Of a stretch of 64,000 nucleotides of DNA, positions 16,104 through 24,998 are shown piece by piece. The stretch is taken from NCBI GenBank assembly GCA_965277345.1, contig CBDICI010000002.1, forward strand, positions 248,001 to 312,000, given 5' to 3'. The translations under genes and the position numbers were made by a program. The stretch comes from CAIOYC01 sp965277345 (GTDB lineage: Bacteria > Pseudomonadota > Alphaproteobacteria > Caulobacterales > Caulobacteraceae). Within the stretch, counting starts at the first letter, position 1. Every line of letters begins with the position of its first letter. Below the pieces are notes generated by a model. It ran no database searches. It saw nothing but the letters and a program-made list of their open reading frames with translations, and had not been told where the DNA came from.

Positions 16104-17642
16104 CTAAGCCGGCGGGTGGCGATAGTCGGAGCAGCCCGTATTGACGATATCGACCTTCGGCGTGTCCACCAGCAGCAGCCGGTAGGTCGCCTGGCGCCCG
16201 CCCGGCCGCCCGCGCGCCACCGTGCCGAGATCGACGATATGGGCGAAGCATCGGCCCAGCATGACCGTATCGACGCGCCGCGACAGGTCGGCGACGAGAC
16301 CCGGCTGGCGCGGGTCGAAGCCCGGAACCGCCCAGCCCCGATAGCGGGCGCGCTCGTCGAGCTGAAGCACCGGCGTCGGCCCCGGGGTCACCAGGGCGAG
16401 CTGCGCGGCGGCGCCGTAGCTCACCGCGCCCTGCCAATGCGCCCCATGCGCCGCCCGGACCGCGGCCAGCTTGTCGGAGAGGGCGGACCACCCCTCCACC
16501 GGCAGGGCGGGATCGGGCAGCCGGCTGAACGGCGGCCCAAGCGGCGGCAAGGCGAAATAGGCCGCCACGGCGAAGGGCGCGAGAAGCCCGACGAGGGGAA
16601 GGGCCTGCAACCCCTTGCGCGGCGGGCTGAGCTCGGTCCCCAGCGCCGCCAGGATCGTCGCGCCGGCGAACAGGGGCGCCGGCCAGTGCTCCTCCACCGT
16701 GCTGTGCAGGCTGTGCAGCAGGAGATAGCCCAGGAACGGCGCGCTGATCACGCCGATGAAGACGACGGCCCGGCGGATGAAGGGGGTTGTGGACCGCACC
16801 GCCCGCCACACGAAATAGATCAGGATCGGGCCGAACAGCAGCGACTGCAGCCCGATGAACTCCAGGAGGTGCACCGGCGCGAACCGTTCGGGCGCGATGC
16901 GGCCGAACTGCTTGACCATGGTGACCCAGTGGTTCCGCGCGTTCCAGATCAGGTTGGGGGTGGCGATCAGCGCCGCCAGCGCCGCGCAGAGCCAGGGGGC
17001 CGGCGTCCGCAGCCTCGCCCGCCCCGTGCGTGAGGACAGCAGCCACAGCCCCACGCCCGGGGCCAGGAACAGGGCGGAATATTTCGACAGCACGGCGAGG
17101 CCCGCGAACGCCCCGGCGCCCAGCCACCAGCGCAGCCCCCCCGGCCCGGTCCGCGCCAGACACCAGAGGGTGAGCAGCCAGAACAGGCTGGCCGGCGCAT
17201 CGGGCACGGCCAGCAGGCTGCCGAGGCCGATGGTGATGGTGGCGTTGTACCAGATCGCCGCCAGCACGGCGGTGCGCCGCGCCGCGCCCAGCACCCGCGC
17301 CAGATCGACGATGACCAGGCTGGCCAGAAAGCTCGACAGCACCGGCAGGGCGCGGATGCCGAGCGCCGTATCGCCGAAGAGGGTCGTGCCGAGCCGGACC
17401 CACCAGGCGATCATGGGCGGATGGTCGTAGTAGCCGAAACTGAGATGCTGCGCCCACAGCCGGTAATAGGCCTCGTCCTCGGTCAACGGCGCGGAGGCGG
17501 CGGCGGCGACGCGCACCAGCGCCAGAGCGAAGAGCAGGGCGGCGACGGCCATGCCCCAAGGCGTCCGGATCGGCAGGGCGCGATCGACACTGTCCTGCCC
17601 CGTCCGATCCACCGACCCATCCACTGTGTGCGTTCCCCCCAA
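16104..17642 (-). CDS. ArnT-like glycosyltransferase family 39 membrane protein
   Basis: 512 residues with about ten to twelve membrane segments. The family signature follows the first helix: DEAYYRLWAQHLSFGYYDHPPMIAWW, with the acidic pair and YDHPP that mark the periplasmic active-site loop of polyprenol-phosphate-dependent glycosyltransferases (PMT_2/ArnT). It probably moves a sugar from an undecaprenyl-phosphate carrier to lipid A or another envelope acceptor. The reading used starts with TTG; an ATG at 17552 just before the first helix is a reasonable alternative. The C-terminal soluble domain lies after about residue 360. Confidence 0.82.
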   Translation of the reverse strand: MGGTHTVDGSVDRTGQDSVDRALPIRTPWGMAVAALLFALALVRVAAAASAPLTEDEAYYRLWAQHLSFGYYDHPPMIAWWVRLGTTLFGDTALGIRALPVLSSFLASLVIVDLARVLGAARRTAVLAAIWYNATITIGLGSLLAVPDAPASLFWLLTLWCLARTGPGGLRWWLGAGAFAGLAVLSKYSALFLAPGVGLWLLSSRTGRARLRTPAPWLCAALAALIATPNLIWNARNHWVTMVKQFGRIAPERFAPVHLLEFIGLQSLLFGPILIYFVWRAVRSTTPFIRRAVVFIGVISAPFLGYLLLHSLHSTVEEHWPAPLFAGATILAALGTELSPPRKGLQALPLVGLLAPFAVAAYFALPPLGPPFSRLPDPALPVEGWSALSDKLAAVRAAHGAHWQGAVSYGAAAQLALVTPGPTPVLQLDERARYRGWAVPGFDPRQPGLVADLSRRVDTVMLGRCFAHIVDLGTVARGRPGGRQATYRLLLVDTPKVDIVNTGCSDYRHPPA

Positions 17643-17810
17643 CAGCTACCCTTTTAGGACGCCGGCGCCCAGCCAGCCCCCCGAGCTGGCCCCCGGGCCA
17701 ACAGCCCCATGCCGCGCGGGCCTGGTCGGCTCCCAAATCACAGCCTTGCCTTGACCGCGCGGCCAAGTCCAAGTTCCCTCGATCCCGGGTGGATGGGTAT
17801 GGAGGCGGTG

Positions 17811-18944
17811 ATGAAGCATGGCTGGATCGCGGCGCTGGTTCTGGGGCTCGCCCTGCCCGCCCTGGCGCAGGATCGCACCGCCGCCCTGTTGGCGGCCCTG
17901 TCGAACGCGCCGGGACCCTCGGGCTTCGAGGAGCCGGTGCGCAAGATCATGGTGGGCGAGCTGCGGCCGCTGTCCGAGACCCTGCGCTATGACGGGCTGG
18001 GCTCGGTGATCGCCACGCAGGGGTCGTCGGGTCCCCGCATCATGATCGACGCCCACATGGACGAGCTCGGCGGCATGGTGCGGCGGGTGACGCCCGACGG
18101 CTTCTTGTCCATGCAGATGCTGGGCGGCTGGCTCGATCAGGCGCTGGTGGGCCAGCGCTGGACCATCATCGGCCGCAAGGGACCGGTGCACGCCGTCACC
18201 GGCATCCGCGACATCCACGTCCTGCCGGCGGAGGATCGCACCAAGGCCTTCCCCCGCGATTCGGTGTTCCTCGACCTCGGCGCGCGGACCGCCAAGGAGG
18301 TGGAGGCGCTGGGCGTCTCTCCCGGCGATCCGGTGGTTCCCGACTCCCCGTTTCAGGAATTGAACGGCACGGGCGCCTATCTCGGCAAGGCCTGGGACGA
18401 CCGGGTCGGCTGCGCGGTGCTGGTGGAGGCCATGCGCCGCACCGCCAGGACCGCCCACGCCAACCAGTTGTTCTACGTGGCCACGGTGCAGGAGGAGGTT
18501 GGCCTACGCGGCGCGCAGTCCTCCGCCGCCCTGGTCAGGCCCGATGTGGCCATCGCCATCGAGGGCGGGGTGGCGGGCGATGCGCCGGGCGCCCGGCCCG
18601 AGGAGACCCAGGCCCGGCTCGGCGGCGGCCCCGGCATATTCCTGTACGATTCCAGCGCCCTGCCCAACCGGCGCTTCGTCGATCTGGTCAAGCGCGTGGC
18701 GCGGGAGCATGGCATCCCCCTGCAGCTCGACCTGGTGCAGGGCTATGGCGACGACTCCGCCGAAATCCAGCGCAGCAACGGCGGCGCGCCGACCGTGAAC
18801 CTGGTGGTGCCGGTGCGCTATACCCACGTCCACAACGGCGTGATGACCCGCGCCGACTTCGACCGCATGGTCGATCTCGTGGTCGGCCTGCTGACCCGGC
18901 TGGACGCCCCCACCGTCGCCCACCTGCGGGACTTCGAACCGTAG
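17811..18944 (+). CDS. M42-family metallo-aminopeptidase, exported
   Basis: 377 residues. A signal peptide is present (MKHGWIAALVLGLALPALAQ), unusual because most M42 enzymes are cytoplasmic. Metal-site residues are seen in IDAHMDELGG, in LGKAWDDRVGCAVLVEA (bridging aspartate), VQEEVGLRGAQ (catalytic and binding glutamates), AIEGGVAGD, and a late HVHNGVM histidine. Members cleave N-terminal residues from peptides or act on glycosylated peptides. Start at 17811 fits a GGAGGCG ribosome site and the signal peptide; a slightly longer ATG start at 17799 exists. Divergent from the GT39 gene. Confidence 0.87.
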   Translation: MKHGWIAALVLGLALPALAQDRTAALLAALSNAPGPSGFEEPVRKIMVGELRPLSETLRYDGLGSVIATQGSSGPRIMIDAHMDELGGMVRRVTPDGFLSMQMLGGWLDQALVGQRWTIIGRKGPVHAVTGIRDIHVLPAEDRTKAFPRDSVFLDLGARTAKEVEALGVSPGDPVVPDSPFQELNGTGAYLGKAWDDRVGCAVLVEAMRRTARTAHANQLFYVATVQEEVGLRGAQSSAALVRPDVAIAIEGGVAGDAPGARPEETQARLGGGPGIFLYDSSALPNRRFVDLVKRVAREHGIPLQLDLVQGYGDDSAEIQRSNGGAPTVNLVVPVRYTHVHNGVMTRADFDRMVDLVVGLLTRLDAPTVAHLRDFEP

Positions 18945-19009
18945 GGGCGTGGTCCTCCGCCCCGGTTTAAGGACTGAGGCGCTGGTTGGTCGCGCCGCCC
19001 TAGCCTTCG

Positions 19010-19027
19010 GCCTCATCCTGATGAGGC
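19010..19027. terminator. Hairpin between convergent genes
   Basis: GCCTCATC-CT-GATGAGGC, an 8-bp stem, lies between the M42 gene (ending 18944) and the leftward mlaC-like gene (ending 19059). It could serve both transcripts; no U-tract is seen. Confidence 0.35.
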
Positions 19028-19058
19028 GAATAGATGCGGTGGCCTGCTCAAGAACGAT

Positions 19059-19667
19059 TCAGCGCTTCAGCAGCTCGTCCGACTTGGCGTTGATCTTGCG
19101 GATCAGTTCGCTCGCGCCGCCGGGGGTGGCGGTGGCGGTGAAGTCGGAGCGTTGGGCGGTGAGCTGGCTGACCGCGCCGAAATAGACGTCGATCACCTTC
19201 CACGTGCCGCCGGCCTCGCGCATCCGGTAGTTCAGGTCCATCGGCTCGCCGTGGGCGGGGACGATCTGGCTGCGCACCAGCTTGTCGGGGCCCCGGGTCT
19301 GCACCGTGGGGCTGACCTTGAACTGTTCGCCGTCATAGCTGGCGAAGTTGTGGGCGAGGTTGGCGGCGGTCAGCCGCGCGAAGGCCCGGGTCAGCGCTGC
19401 CCGTTCCGCCGGCGTATAGCCCGCGAAGGCGGAGCCCACCGCGAAGCGGGTCATGGTCGGAATATCGAAGGTGCGGTCCACCACGGGCACGAGCCGCGCA
19501 TAGCGGGCCTCCGCGCCGCTCTTGCCGGCCTTCATCGCCTCCACCAGGGCGCCGTCGAAGCTGTCGATGGTGGCGATGGCCGGGTCGCTCGCCTGCGCCC
19601 GCACGGCCGGCGGTGCGGCGAAGAGGACGCCGCACATCAAAGCGAGGTTCAGATAGGTCTTCCCCAT
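19059..19667 (-). CDS. MlaC/Ttg2D-family periplasmic phospholipid-binding protein
   Basis: 202 residues with a signal peptide ending at AVRAQA. The mature part follows the MlaC/Ttg2 pattern: VDRTFDIPTMTRFAVGSAF, LTRAFARLTAANLAHNF, DLNYRMREAGGTWKVIDVYF. MlaC carries phospholipids between the outer- and inner-membrane Mla complexes. The related HpnM proteins accompany hopanoid synthesis. It begins 2 bp after the dxs stop, the last gene of an isoprenoid operon, which slightly favours the HpnM-type role, but no squalene/hopene gene is in view. The rest of the Mla system is not nearby. Confidence 0.8.
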   Translation of the reverse strand: MGKTYLNLALMCGVLFAAPPAVRAQASDPAIATIDSFDGALVEAMKAGKSGAEARYARLVPVVDRTFDIPTMTRFAVGSAFAGYTPAERAALTRAFARLTAANLAHNFASYDGEQFKVSPTVQTRGPDKLVRSQIVPAHGEPMDLNYRMREAGGTWKVIDVYFGAVSQLTAQRSDFTATATPGGASELIRKINAKSDELLKR

Positions 19668-19669
19668 GA

Positions 19670-21571
19670 TCAGGCGCTCAACCGCAGACTGGCCTGGACA
19701 ACGCGCACGATATCGGCGGCGTTCAATCCGGCCACGTCATACTGCTTGAACTGGTCGTCATGGTCCTGGAACACGTCGGGCAGGGTCAGGGTGCGCAGGC
19801 GCAGGCCCGGCCGGATGAGGTCCTGATTGGCCAGATAGGTGGCCACATGGCTGCCGAAGCCGCCGCGCGCGCCCTCCTCCACCGTGACCAGCACGTCGTG
19901 GCTGCGCGCCAGGCGGGCCACCAGCGCCTCGTCGATCGGCTTGGCGAAGCGGGCGTCGGCCACGGTGCAACCGATGCCGCGCGTGGCCAGGTAGTCGGCG
20001 GCGGCGAGCGCGGCGCCGAGCCGCGTGCCGAGGCTGAGGATGGCCACATCGGCCCCCTCGCGCACCACCCGGCCCTTGCCCACCGCCAGCACCTCGCCCC
20101 GCTTCGGCAACGGCGCGCCGACGCCCTCGCCCCGCGGATAGCGGAAGGCGAAGGGCCCGGTATCGTGGGCGGCGGCGGTGGCCACGGCGTGCACCAGTTC
20201 CGCCTCGTCCGCCGGCGCCATCACCGTCATGTTGGGCAGGCAGGTGAGATAGGCGAGGTCGAAACTGCCCGCATGGGTGGCGCCGTCCGCCCCCACCAGC
20301 CCGGCCCGGTCCATGGCGAAGCGCACCGGCAGGTTCTGGATCGCCACGTCGTGCACCACCTGGTCGTAGGCGCGCTGCAGGAAGGTGGAGTAGATGGCGC
20401 AGAACGGCTTGAACCCCTCCGCCGCCAGGCCGGCGGCGAAGGTCACCGCGTGCTGCTCGGCGATGCCCACATCGAAGCTGCGCTCGGGAAAGGCCTTGGC
20501 GAAGGCGTCCAGCCCGGTGCCGGAGGGCATGGCGGCGGTGATGGCGACGATCCTGGGGTCGGCCTGGGCCTCGGCGATCAGGCTGTCGGCGAACACCCTG
20601 GTATAGCTCGGCGCGCCGGGCGCGCCCTTGGCCTGCACGCCGGTGGAGACATCGAACTTGCCCACCGCGTGCAGCCGGTCGGCCGACCCTTCCGCCGGCT
20701 TGTAGCCAAAGCCCTTCTGGGTGCGCACGTGCAGCAGCACCGGGCCGTGGCTGTTGTCGTCGCGGATGGCCTCCAGCAGCGGCACGAGCACGTCGAGGTC
20801 GTGCCCGTCCACGGGGCCGAGATAGAGGAAACCCATCTTCTCGAACAGGGTCGCGGCGGCCGCCGAGCCGTCGGCGATCTTGCCCGCCCGCGCCGTCGCC
20901 TCGGCCAGGTTGGAGGGCCGGCGCACCTCGGCATAGGCCTCGGCGCCGTGCAGCCGGGTCAGATAGGTGGAGAGGGCCCCCACCGGCGGGGCGATGGACA
21001 TGTCGTTGTCGTTCAGGATCACCAGCAGCCGGCTGTCGGAGGCGCCGGCATTGTTCATCGCCTCATAGGCCATGCCGGCGGTGATGGCGCCGTCGCCGAT
21101 CACGGCGACCACGTGATGGTCCCCCCCCGCCAGATCGCGCGCCACGGCCATGCCGAAGCCGGCCGAGATGGAGGTGGAGGAGTGGGCGGCGCCGAAAGGA
21201 TCGTACTCGCTCTCGGTGCGCTTGGTGAAGCCGCTGAGCCCGCCGCCCTTGCGCAGGGTGCGGATGCGGTCGCGCCGGCCGGTGAGGATCTTGTGCGGAT
21301 AGGCCTGATGGCCCACGTCCCAGATCAGCCGGTCCCTCGGCGTATCGAACACGTAGTGGAGCGCGGTGGTCAGCTCCACCACGCCGAGACCGGCGCCGAG
21401 ATGGCCGCCCGTCACCGAAACGGCGGAAAGCGTCTCCTGACGCAGTTCATCCGCCACCTGCCGCAGCCGCGCGGGATCCAGACGCCGCAGATCGGCGGGC
21501 GTCCTCAGCGTGTCGAGGAGCGGGGTGGTCGAGACGATGGTCGCAGACGTATTCAAAAACCCAATCCCCAA
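19670..21571 (-). CDS. dxs: 1-deoxy-D-xylulose-5-phosphate synthase
   Basis: 633-residue thiamine diphosphate enzyme that condenses pyruvate and glyceraldehyde 3-phosphate, the first step of the MEP isoprenoid pathway. The ThDP motif is VAVIGDGAITAGMAYEAMNNAG, with LNDNDMSIAP following. The catalytic histidine region (WDVGHQAYPHKILTGR) and transketolase-like EQHAVTFAAG segment are present. Length is normal. It is 26 bp downstream of ispA, so first- and late-pathway enzymes share one transcript. Confidence 0.97.
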   Translation of the reverse strand: MGIGFLNTSATIVSTTPLLDTLRTPADLRRLDPARLRQVADELRQETLSAVSVTGGHLGAGLGVVELTTALHYVFDTPRDRLIWDVGHQAYPHKILTGRRDRIRTLRKGGGLSGFTKRTESEYDPFGAAHSSTSISAGFGMAVARDLAGGDHHVVAVIGDGAITAGMAYEAMNNAGASDSRLLVILNDNDMSIAPPVGALSTYLTRLHGAEAYAEVRRPSNLAEATARAGKIADGSAAAATLFEKMGFLYLGPVDGHDLDVLVPLLEAIRDDNSHGPVLLHVRTQKGFGYKPAEGSADRLHAVGKFDVSTGVQAKGAPGAPSYTRVFADSLIAEAQADPRIVAITAAMPSGTGLDAFAKAFPERSFDVGIAEQHAVTFAAGLAAEGFKPFCAIYSTFLQRAYDQVVHDVAIQNLPVRFAMDRAGLVGADGATHAGSFDLAYLTCLPNMTVMAPADEAELVHAVATAAAHDTGPFAFRYPRGEGVGAPLPKRGEVLAVGKGRVVREGADVAILSLGTRLGAALAAADYLATRGIGCTVADARFAKPIDEALVARLARSHDVLVTVEEGARGGFGSHVATYLANQDLIRPGLRLRTLTLPDVFQDHDDQFKQYDVAGLNAADIVRVVQASLRLSA

Positions 21572-21597
21572 GCCTGACGCATTTGTAGCGCCTTTTT

Positions 21598-22524
21598 TTA
21601 GGACGACCGGCCGAGCAGATAGAACGGCAGGGCGCGTAATTCATCCGCCGCCGGACCGAAGCTCGTCAAGGCGTCCGCGGCGCTGCCGGCCAGATCGTCG
21701 GCGCGGCGGCGGGCGCCCTCGACGCCCCACAGCCCGATCAGGGTCGCCTTGCCCTGCGCCGCGTCCTTGCCCACCGCCTTGCCGGCGGCGGCGGCGTCGC
21801 CCGTGGCGTCGATCAGGTCGTCGGCGATCTGGAAGGCCAGGCCCATGTCGCGGGCGAAGCGGCGCAGGCGCTGGTGGGCCTCCGCATCGGCCTGCGCCAA
21901 GATGGCGCCCGCCTCGGCGGCGAACTCGAACAGGGCGCCGGTCTTCAGGCGCTGGAGCAGGATGATCTCGGCCTCGTCATAGGCGCGGCCCGGCGCCTCG
22001 ATGTCCATCATCTGCCCACCGATCATGCCCTGGCCGCCCGCCGCCTGCGCCAGACGCGACACCAGATGGGCCCGCACCTCGCCCGAGGGGTGGGTCTCGC
22101 CATCGGCCAGGATTTCGAAGGCCAGGGTGAGCAGGCCGTCGCCGGCCAGGACCGCCGTGGCCTCGTCGAACTGGCGATGGGTGGTGGGCCGGCCGCGGCG
22201 CAGGTCGTCATCGTCCATGCAGGGCAGGTCGTCGTGCACCAGCGAATAGGTGTGCACCGCCTCGATGGCGGCGGCGGCGCGCAGGGCGCGCGCCTCGGGC
22301 ACGTCGAACAGCCGCGCCCCGGCGACCACCAGATAGGGCCGCAGGCGCTTGCCGCCGGCGAAGGTGGCGTAGCGCATGGCCTCCAGCACCCGGGCGTGGC
22401 GGCCCGTGGGCTGCGCCAGCACGCGCTCCAGCACCCGCTCCACCGCGCTCGCCGCCGCGCTCAGCCCCTCGGCCACGGTGCGGCGCGTGGGGGTCGTCGG
22501 GGCGGCCATGGCGATATCGGTCAT
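21598..22524 (-). CDS. ispA: Farnesyl diphosphate synthase (polyprenyl synthetase)
   Basis: 308 residues; condenses isopentenyl and dimethylallyl/geranyl diphosphates to farnesyl diphosphate. The first aspartate-rich motif is in LVHDDLPCMDDDDLRRG and the second is FQIADDLIDATGD. The basic GGKRLRPYL segment lies near the N-terminus. ATG at 22524 is chosen; it lies 7 bp past the ispG stop. In many bacteria xseB precedes ispA; here ispG takes that place. Product chain length (C15) is inferred from length and gene context. Confidence 0.94.
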   Translation of the reverse strand: MTDIAMAAPTTPTRRTVAEGLSAAASAVERVLERVLAQPTGRHARVLEAMRYATFAGGKRLRPYLVVAGARLFDVPEARALRAAAAIEAVHTYSLVHDDLPCMDDDDLRRGRPTTHRQFDEATAVLAGDGLLTLAFEILADGETHPSGEVRAHLVSRLAQAAGGQGMIGGQMMDIEAPGRAYDEAEIILLQRLKTGALFEFAAEAGAILAQADAEAHQRLRRFARDMGLAFQIADDLIDATGDAAAAGKAVGKDAAQGKATLIGLWGVEGARRRADDLAGSAADALTSFGPAADELRALPFYLLGRSS

Positions 22525-22531
22525 TCGGACT

Positions 22532-23686
22532 CTATTCCGCAGCGACCGGGGTCGGGGTTTCGCCCGGCGCGGCGGCTTCGATCTCCCGCGCCTTGCGTTC
22601 CACCAGTTCGACGATGTGTTCGACCATGTCGCGCTCGCCGAGCTTGTGGTCGGCCTTGCCCGCCAGATAGACCATGCCGGTGCCCTTGCCCGACCCGCCG
22701 CCGGTGAAGCCCACATCGGTCATCAGGGCCTCGCCCGGGCCATTCACCACGCAGCCGATGATCGAGAGGCTGATCGGCGTCGAGACGTGCGCCAGCCGCC
22801 GCTCCAGCGTCTCCACCGTGCGGATCACGTCATAGCCCTGCCGCGCGCAGGAGGGACAGGCGATGATGTTCACCCCCCGATGGCGCAGGCCGAGCGACTT
22901 CAGCATGTCGAAGCCGACCTTGATCTCCTCCTCGGGTTCGGCGGCCAGCGAAACCCGGATGGTGTCGCCGATCCCCGCCCACAGCAGCGCGCCCATGCCG
23001 ATGGAGGACTTCACCGTGCCCGTGCGCAGCGCCCCCGCCTCGGTGATGCCGAGGTGCAGCGGACAGTCCACCACCTCGGCCAGTTGCTGATAGGCCGCCA
23101 CGGTCATGAAGATGTCCGAGGCCTTCACGCTGATCTTGTATTCGTGGAAGTCCAGGTCCTGCAGGATGCGCGCGTGATAGAGGGCGCTCTCCACCATGGC
23201 GTCGGGGCAGGGCTCGCCGTACTTCTCCAGCAGGTCGCGCTCCAGCGAGCCGGCATTGACCCCGATCCGCATCGAGCAGCCGTGGTCGCGCGCCGCCTGC
23301 ACCACATCGCGCACGCGGTCCTTCGAGCCGATATTGCCGGGATTGATGCGCAGGCACGCCGCCCCCGCCTTGGCCGCCTCGATGCCGCGCTTGTAGTGGA
23401 AGTGGATGTCCGCCACGAGGGGGACCTTGCTCTCCCGCGCGATGGTGGCGAAGGCCCTGGTCGAGTCCTCGTCCGGGCAGGACACCCGCACGATGTCGGC
23501 GCCCGCTTCCTCCAGCCGGCGGATCTGGTCGATCGTGGCCGCGGCGTCCGCCGTCAGGGTGTTGGTCATCGACTGCACCGTGATCGGCGCATCGCCGCCG
23601 ACCTCCACGGAGCCCACGCGGATCTTGCGCGATACCCGCCGATCGATCCGGCGCCACGGACGATGATGCGATGGATCAGTGCTCAT
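22532..23686 (-). CDS. ispG: 4-hydroxy-3-methylbut-2-en-1-yl diphosphate synthase
   Basis: 384 residues; reduces MEcPP to HMBPP in the MEP pathway using a [4Fe-4S] cluster. The TIM-barrel half begins VGSVEVGGDAPITVQSMTNT, and the cluster cysteines are in IACPSCARQ and SIIGCVVNGPGE. The ATG at 23686 is used; a TTG 9 bp upstream is in frame. It lies 48 bp after the rodZ-like gene, a neighbourhood also found in E. coli (rodZ-ispG). Confidence 0.96.
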   Translation of the reverse strand: MSTDPSHHRPWRRIDRRVSRKIRVGSVEVGGDAPITVQSMTNTLTADAAATIDQIRRLEEAGADIVRVSCPDEDSTRAFATIARESKVPLVADIHFHYKRGIEAAKAGAACLRINPGNIGSKDRVRDVVQAARDHGCSMRIGVNAGSLERDLLEKYGEPCPDAMVESALYHARILQDLDFHEYKISVKASDIFMTVAAYQQLAEVVDCPLHLGITEAGALRTGTVKSSIGMGALLWAGIGDTIRVSLAAEPEEEIKVGFDMLKSLGLRHRGVNIIACPSCARQGYDVIRTVETLERRLAHVSTPISLSIIGCVVNGPGEALMTDVGFTGGGSGKGTGMVYLAGKADHKLGERDMVEHIVELVERKAREIEAAAPGETPTPVAAE

Positions 23687-23734
23687 GGCGGGCAAGATAG
23701 GGGCAAAGCGCCCCGCTCGCCATGGGCAAGCCGA

Positions 23735-24883
23735 CTAGTTCTGGCGCTGTGGATAGTAGGCCACATCGCCCTGCGGCGGCGCGCCGCGCGGCTGGGGGTC
23801 GGCATAGTCGCCCTCGGCCGGCGGCGGGACTGCGCGCGGACGCGCCGCCGGCGGGCGATGCACCGCCGCGTGGATCGGCGCCGCCGGCGTGGGCGAGGTC
23901 GCGGCCGAGGTCGCGGCGGGGCGGACGGCCAGCTTGTCGAGCGCGGTCTGCTGGGAGACCAGCGCGCCCTTGTTGTCGCCGGCGACGTAGAGGACGAAGG
24001 CGACGGGATCGACCACCTCGGCGCTCAGCCCCTCGCCGGCCGGGGCGCGGAAGGATTCGCCGGCGGCGAGCTGGCGGGCGAAATAGACCGCGCCGCCCGC
24101 GCCGCGCACGATCAGGCTGGCGGGCTTGCGGGCCTGCAGCACCACCAGCGCGCCCGGACCCGCGGGCGCGCCATAGACGGCGGCCTTGGGGGTGAAGGCG
24201 GCGGGGGCGTCGGCGACCGGCGCGGGGGCGGCGTTGGCCGCCTGATCCATCACCGGCACGCCGCCCTTCATCTGCGGCGCGGGGGCGCCGAGCCCCGGAG
24301 TCTGGTAGGGAGTCGGCAGGTTCTGGGCCGCGGGCGCCGGCGTGGCCGCGCCGATGGCCACGGTGGTGTTGGTCTGCACCGGCGCCGGCGCGGGCTCCGC
24401 GGCGGGCATGGAGGCGGTCTCGCGATCCTCCTGCACCATGGTGCGCTGGACCACGTTCCACAGCACCACGCCTGAGAGCACGAGGCCGATCAGGGCGAAG
24501 ATCAGCGGGCTGCGCCTGCGCTTCTCGTGCGCCACGCCCACGGGATCGTGGAAGGGTTCGGCCACATCCGGCCATTCCTTCTTGAAGCGCGCCGTGGCGG
24601 CGTCGCCGTCGAGACCGAGAGCCTGGGCGTAGGAGCGCACATAGCCGATGGCGAAGGGACGCGCCGGCAGGGCCGAGCGGTCGCCCTCCTCGATGCCCTG
24701 CAGATAGGCGCGGCGGATCTTGGTGCGCTCGGCCAGTTCGCCGAGCGTGCGGCCGTTGTGTTCGCGCACGGCGCGGAGATATTCGCCGATGGCGGCGTGA
24801 TCGTTCGGCGAGGGCCCGACACGGTCGCCCAGCGGGTCCACCAGCCGCATGTTCATCACCACGCCCGTGTCCAACGGAGCCAT
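23735..24883 (-). CDS. rodZ: RodZ-like membrane-anchored helix-turn-helix protein
   Basis: 382 residues. N-terminal cytoplasmic HTH_25-type domain (YLRAVREHNGRTLGELAERTKIRRAYLQGIEEGD), then a basic stretch and one transmembrane helix (SPLIFALIGLVLSGVVLWNVVQ, about residues 125-146), a long Ala/Pro-rich periplasmic linker, and a C-terminal beta domain (LVVLQARKPASLIVRGAGG..FVLYVAGDNKG) of the DUF4115 type. This is the RodZ layout, which links MreB to the elongasome. A Pro-rich tail of about 50 residues follows. Position next to ispG supports the name. The start could be 24883 or a GTG at 24907. Confidence 0.82.
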   Translation of the reverse strand: MAPLDTGVVMNMRLVDPLGDRVGPSPNDHAAIGEYLRAVREHNGRTLGELAERTKIRRAYLQGIEEGDRSALPARPFAIGYVRSYAQALGLDGDAATARFKKEWPDVAEPFHDPVGVAHEKRRRSPLIFALIGLVLSGVVLWNVVQRTMVQEDRETASMPAAEPAPAPVQTNTTVAIGAATPAPAAQNLPTPYQTPGLGAPAPQMKGGVPVMDQAANAAPAPVADAPAAFTPKAAVYGAPAGPGALVVLQARKPASLIVRGAGGAVYFARQLAAGESFRAPAGEGLSAEVVDPVAFVLYVAGDNKGALVSQQTALDKLAVRPAATSAATSPTPAAPIHAAVHRPPAARPRAVPPPAEGDYADPQPRGAPPQGDVAYYPQRQN

Positions 24884-24956
24884 AATCCGCGCCTCAGCCG
24901 ACTGCACCGGAGCGACGGAACGCCGACCGGCCTAGACCCAACAATGATCGAAATCG

Positions 24957-24972
24957 TTAACATTGTGGATAA
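24957..24972 (-). promoter_or_regulatory. DnaA-box and TTAA motif in the rodZ-like leader
   Basis: A perfect DnaA 9-mer (TTATCCACA on the minus strand, 24964-24972) lies next to a GTTAAC. The 115-bp gap between ptsP and the rodZ-like start is AT-rich compared with its surroundings. Regulation by DnaA is an inference from one site. Confidence 0.4.
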
Positions 24973-24998
24973 CAGCGAAGCCTCAATAAAACAACGCG

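Noticed and set aside
15001..17772. Very long open frame on the minus strand across the MFS end, AraC and GT39 genes
   Set aside because: High-GC shadow frame: Ala/Gly/Arg-rich translation without any family feature, while the overlapping genes have clear domains.
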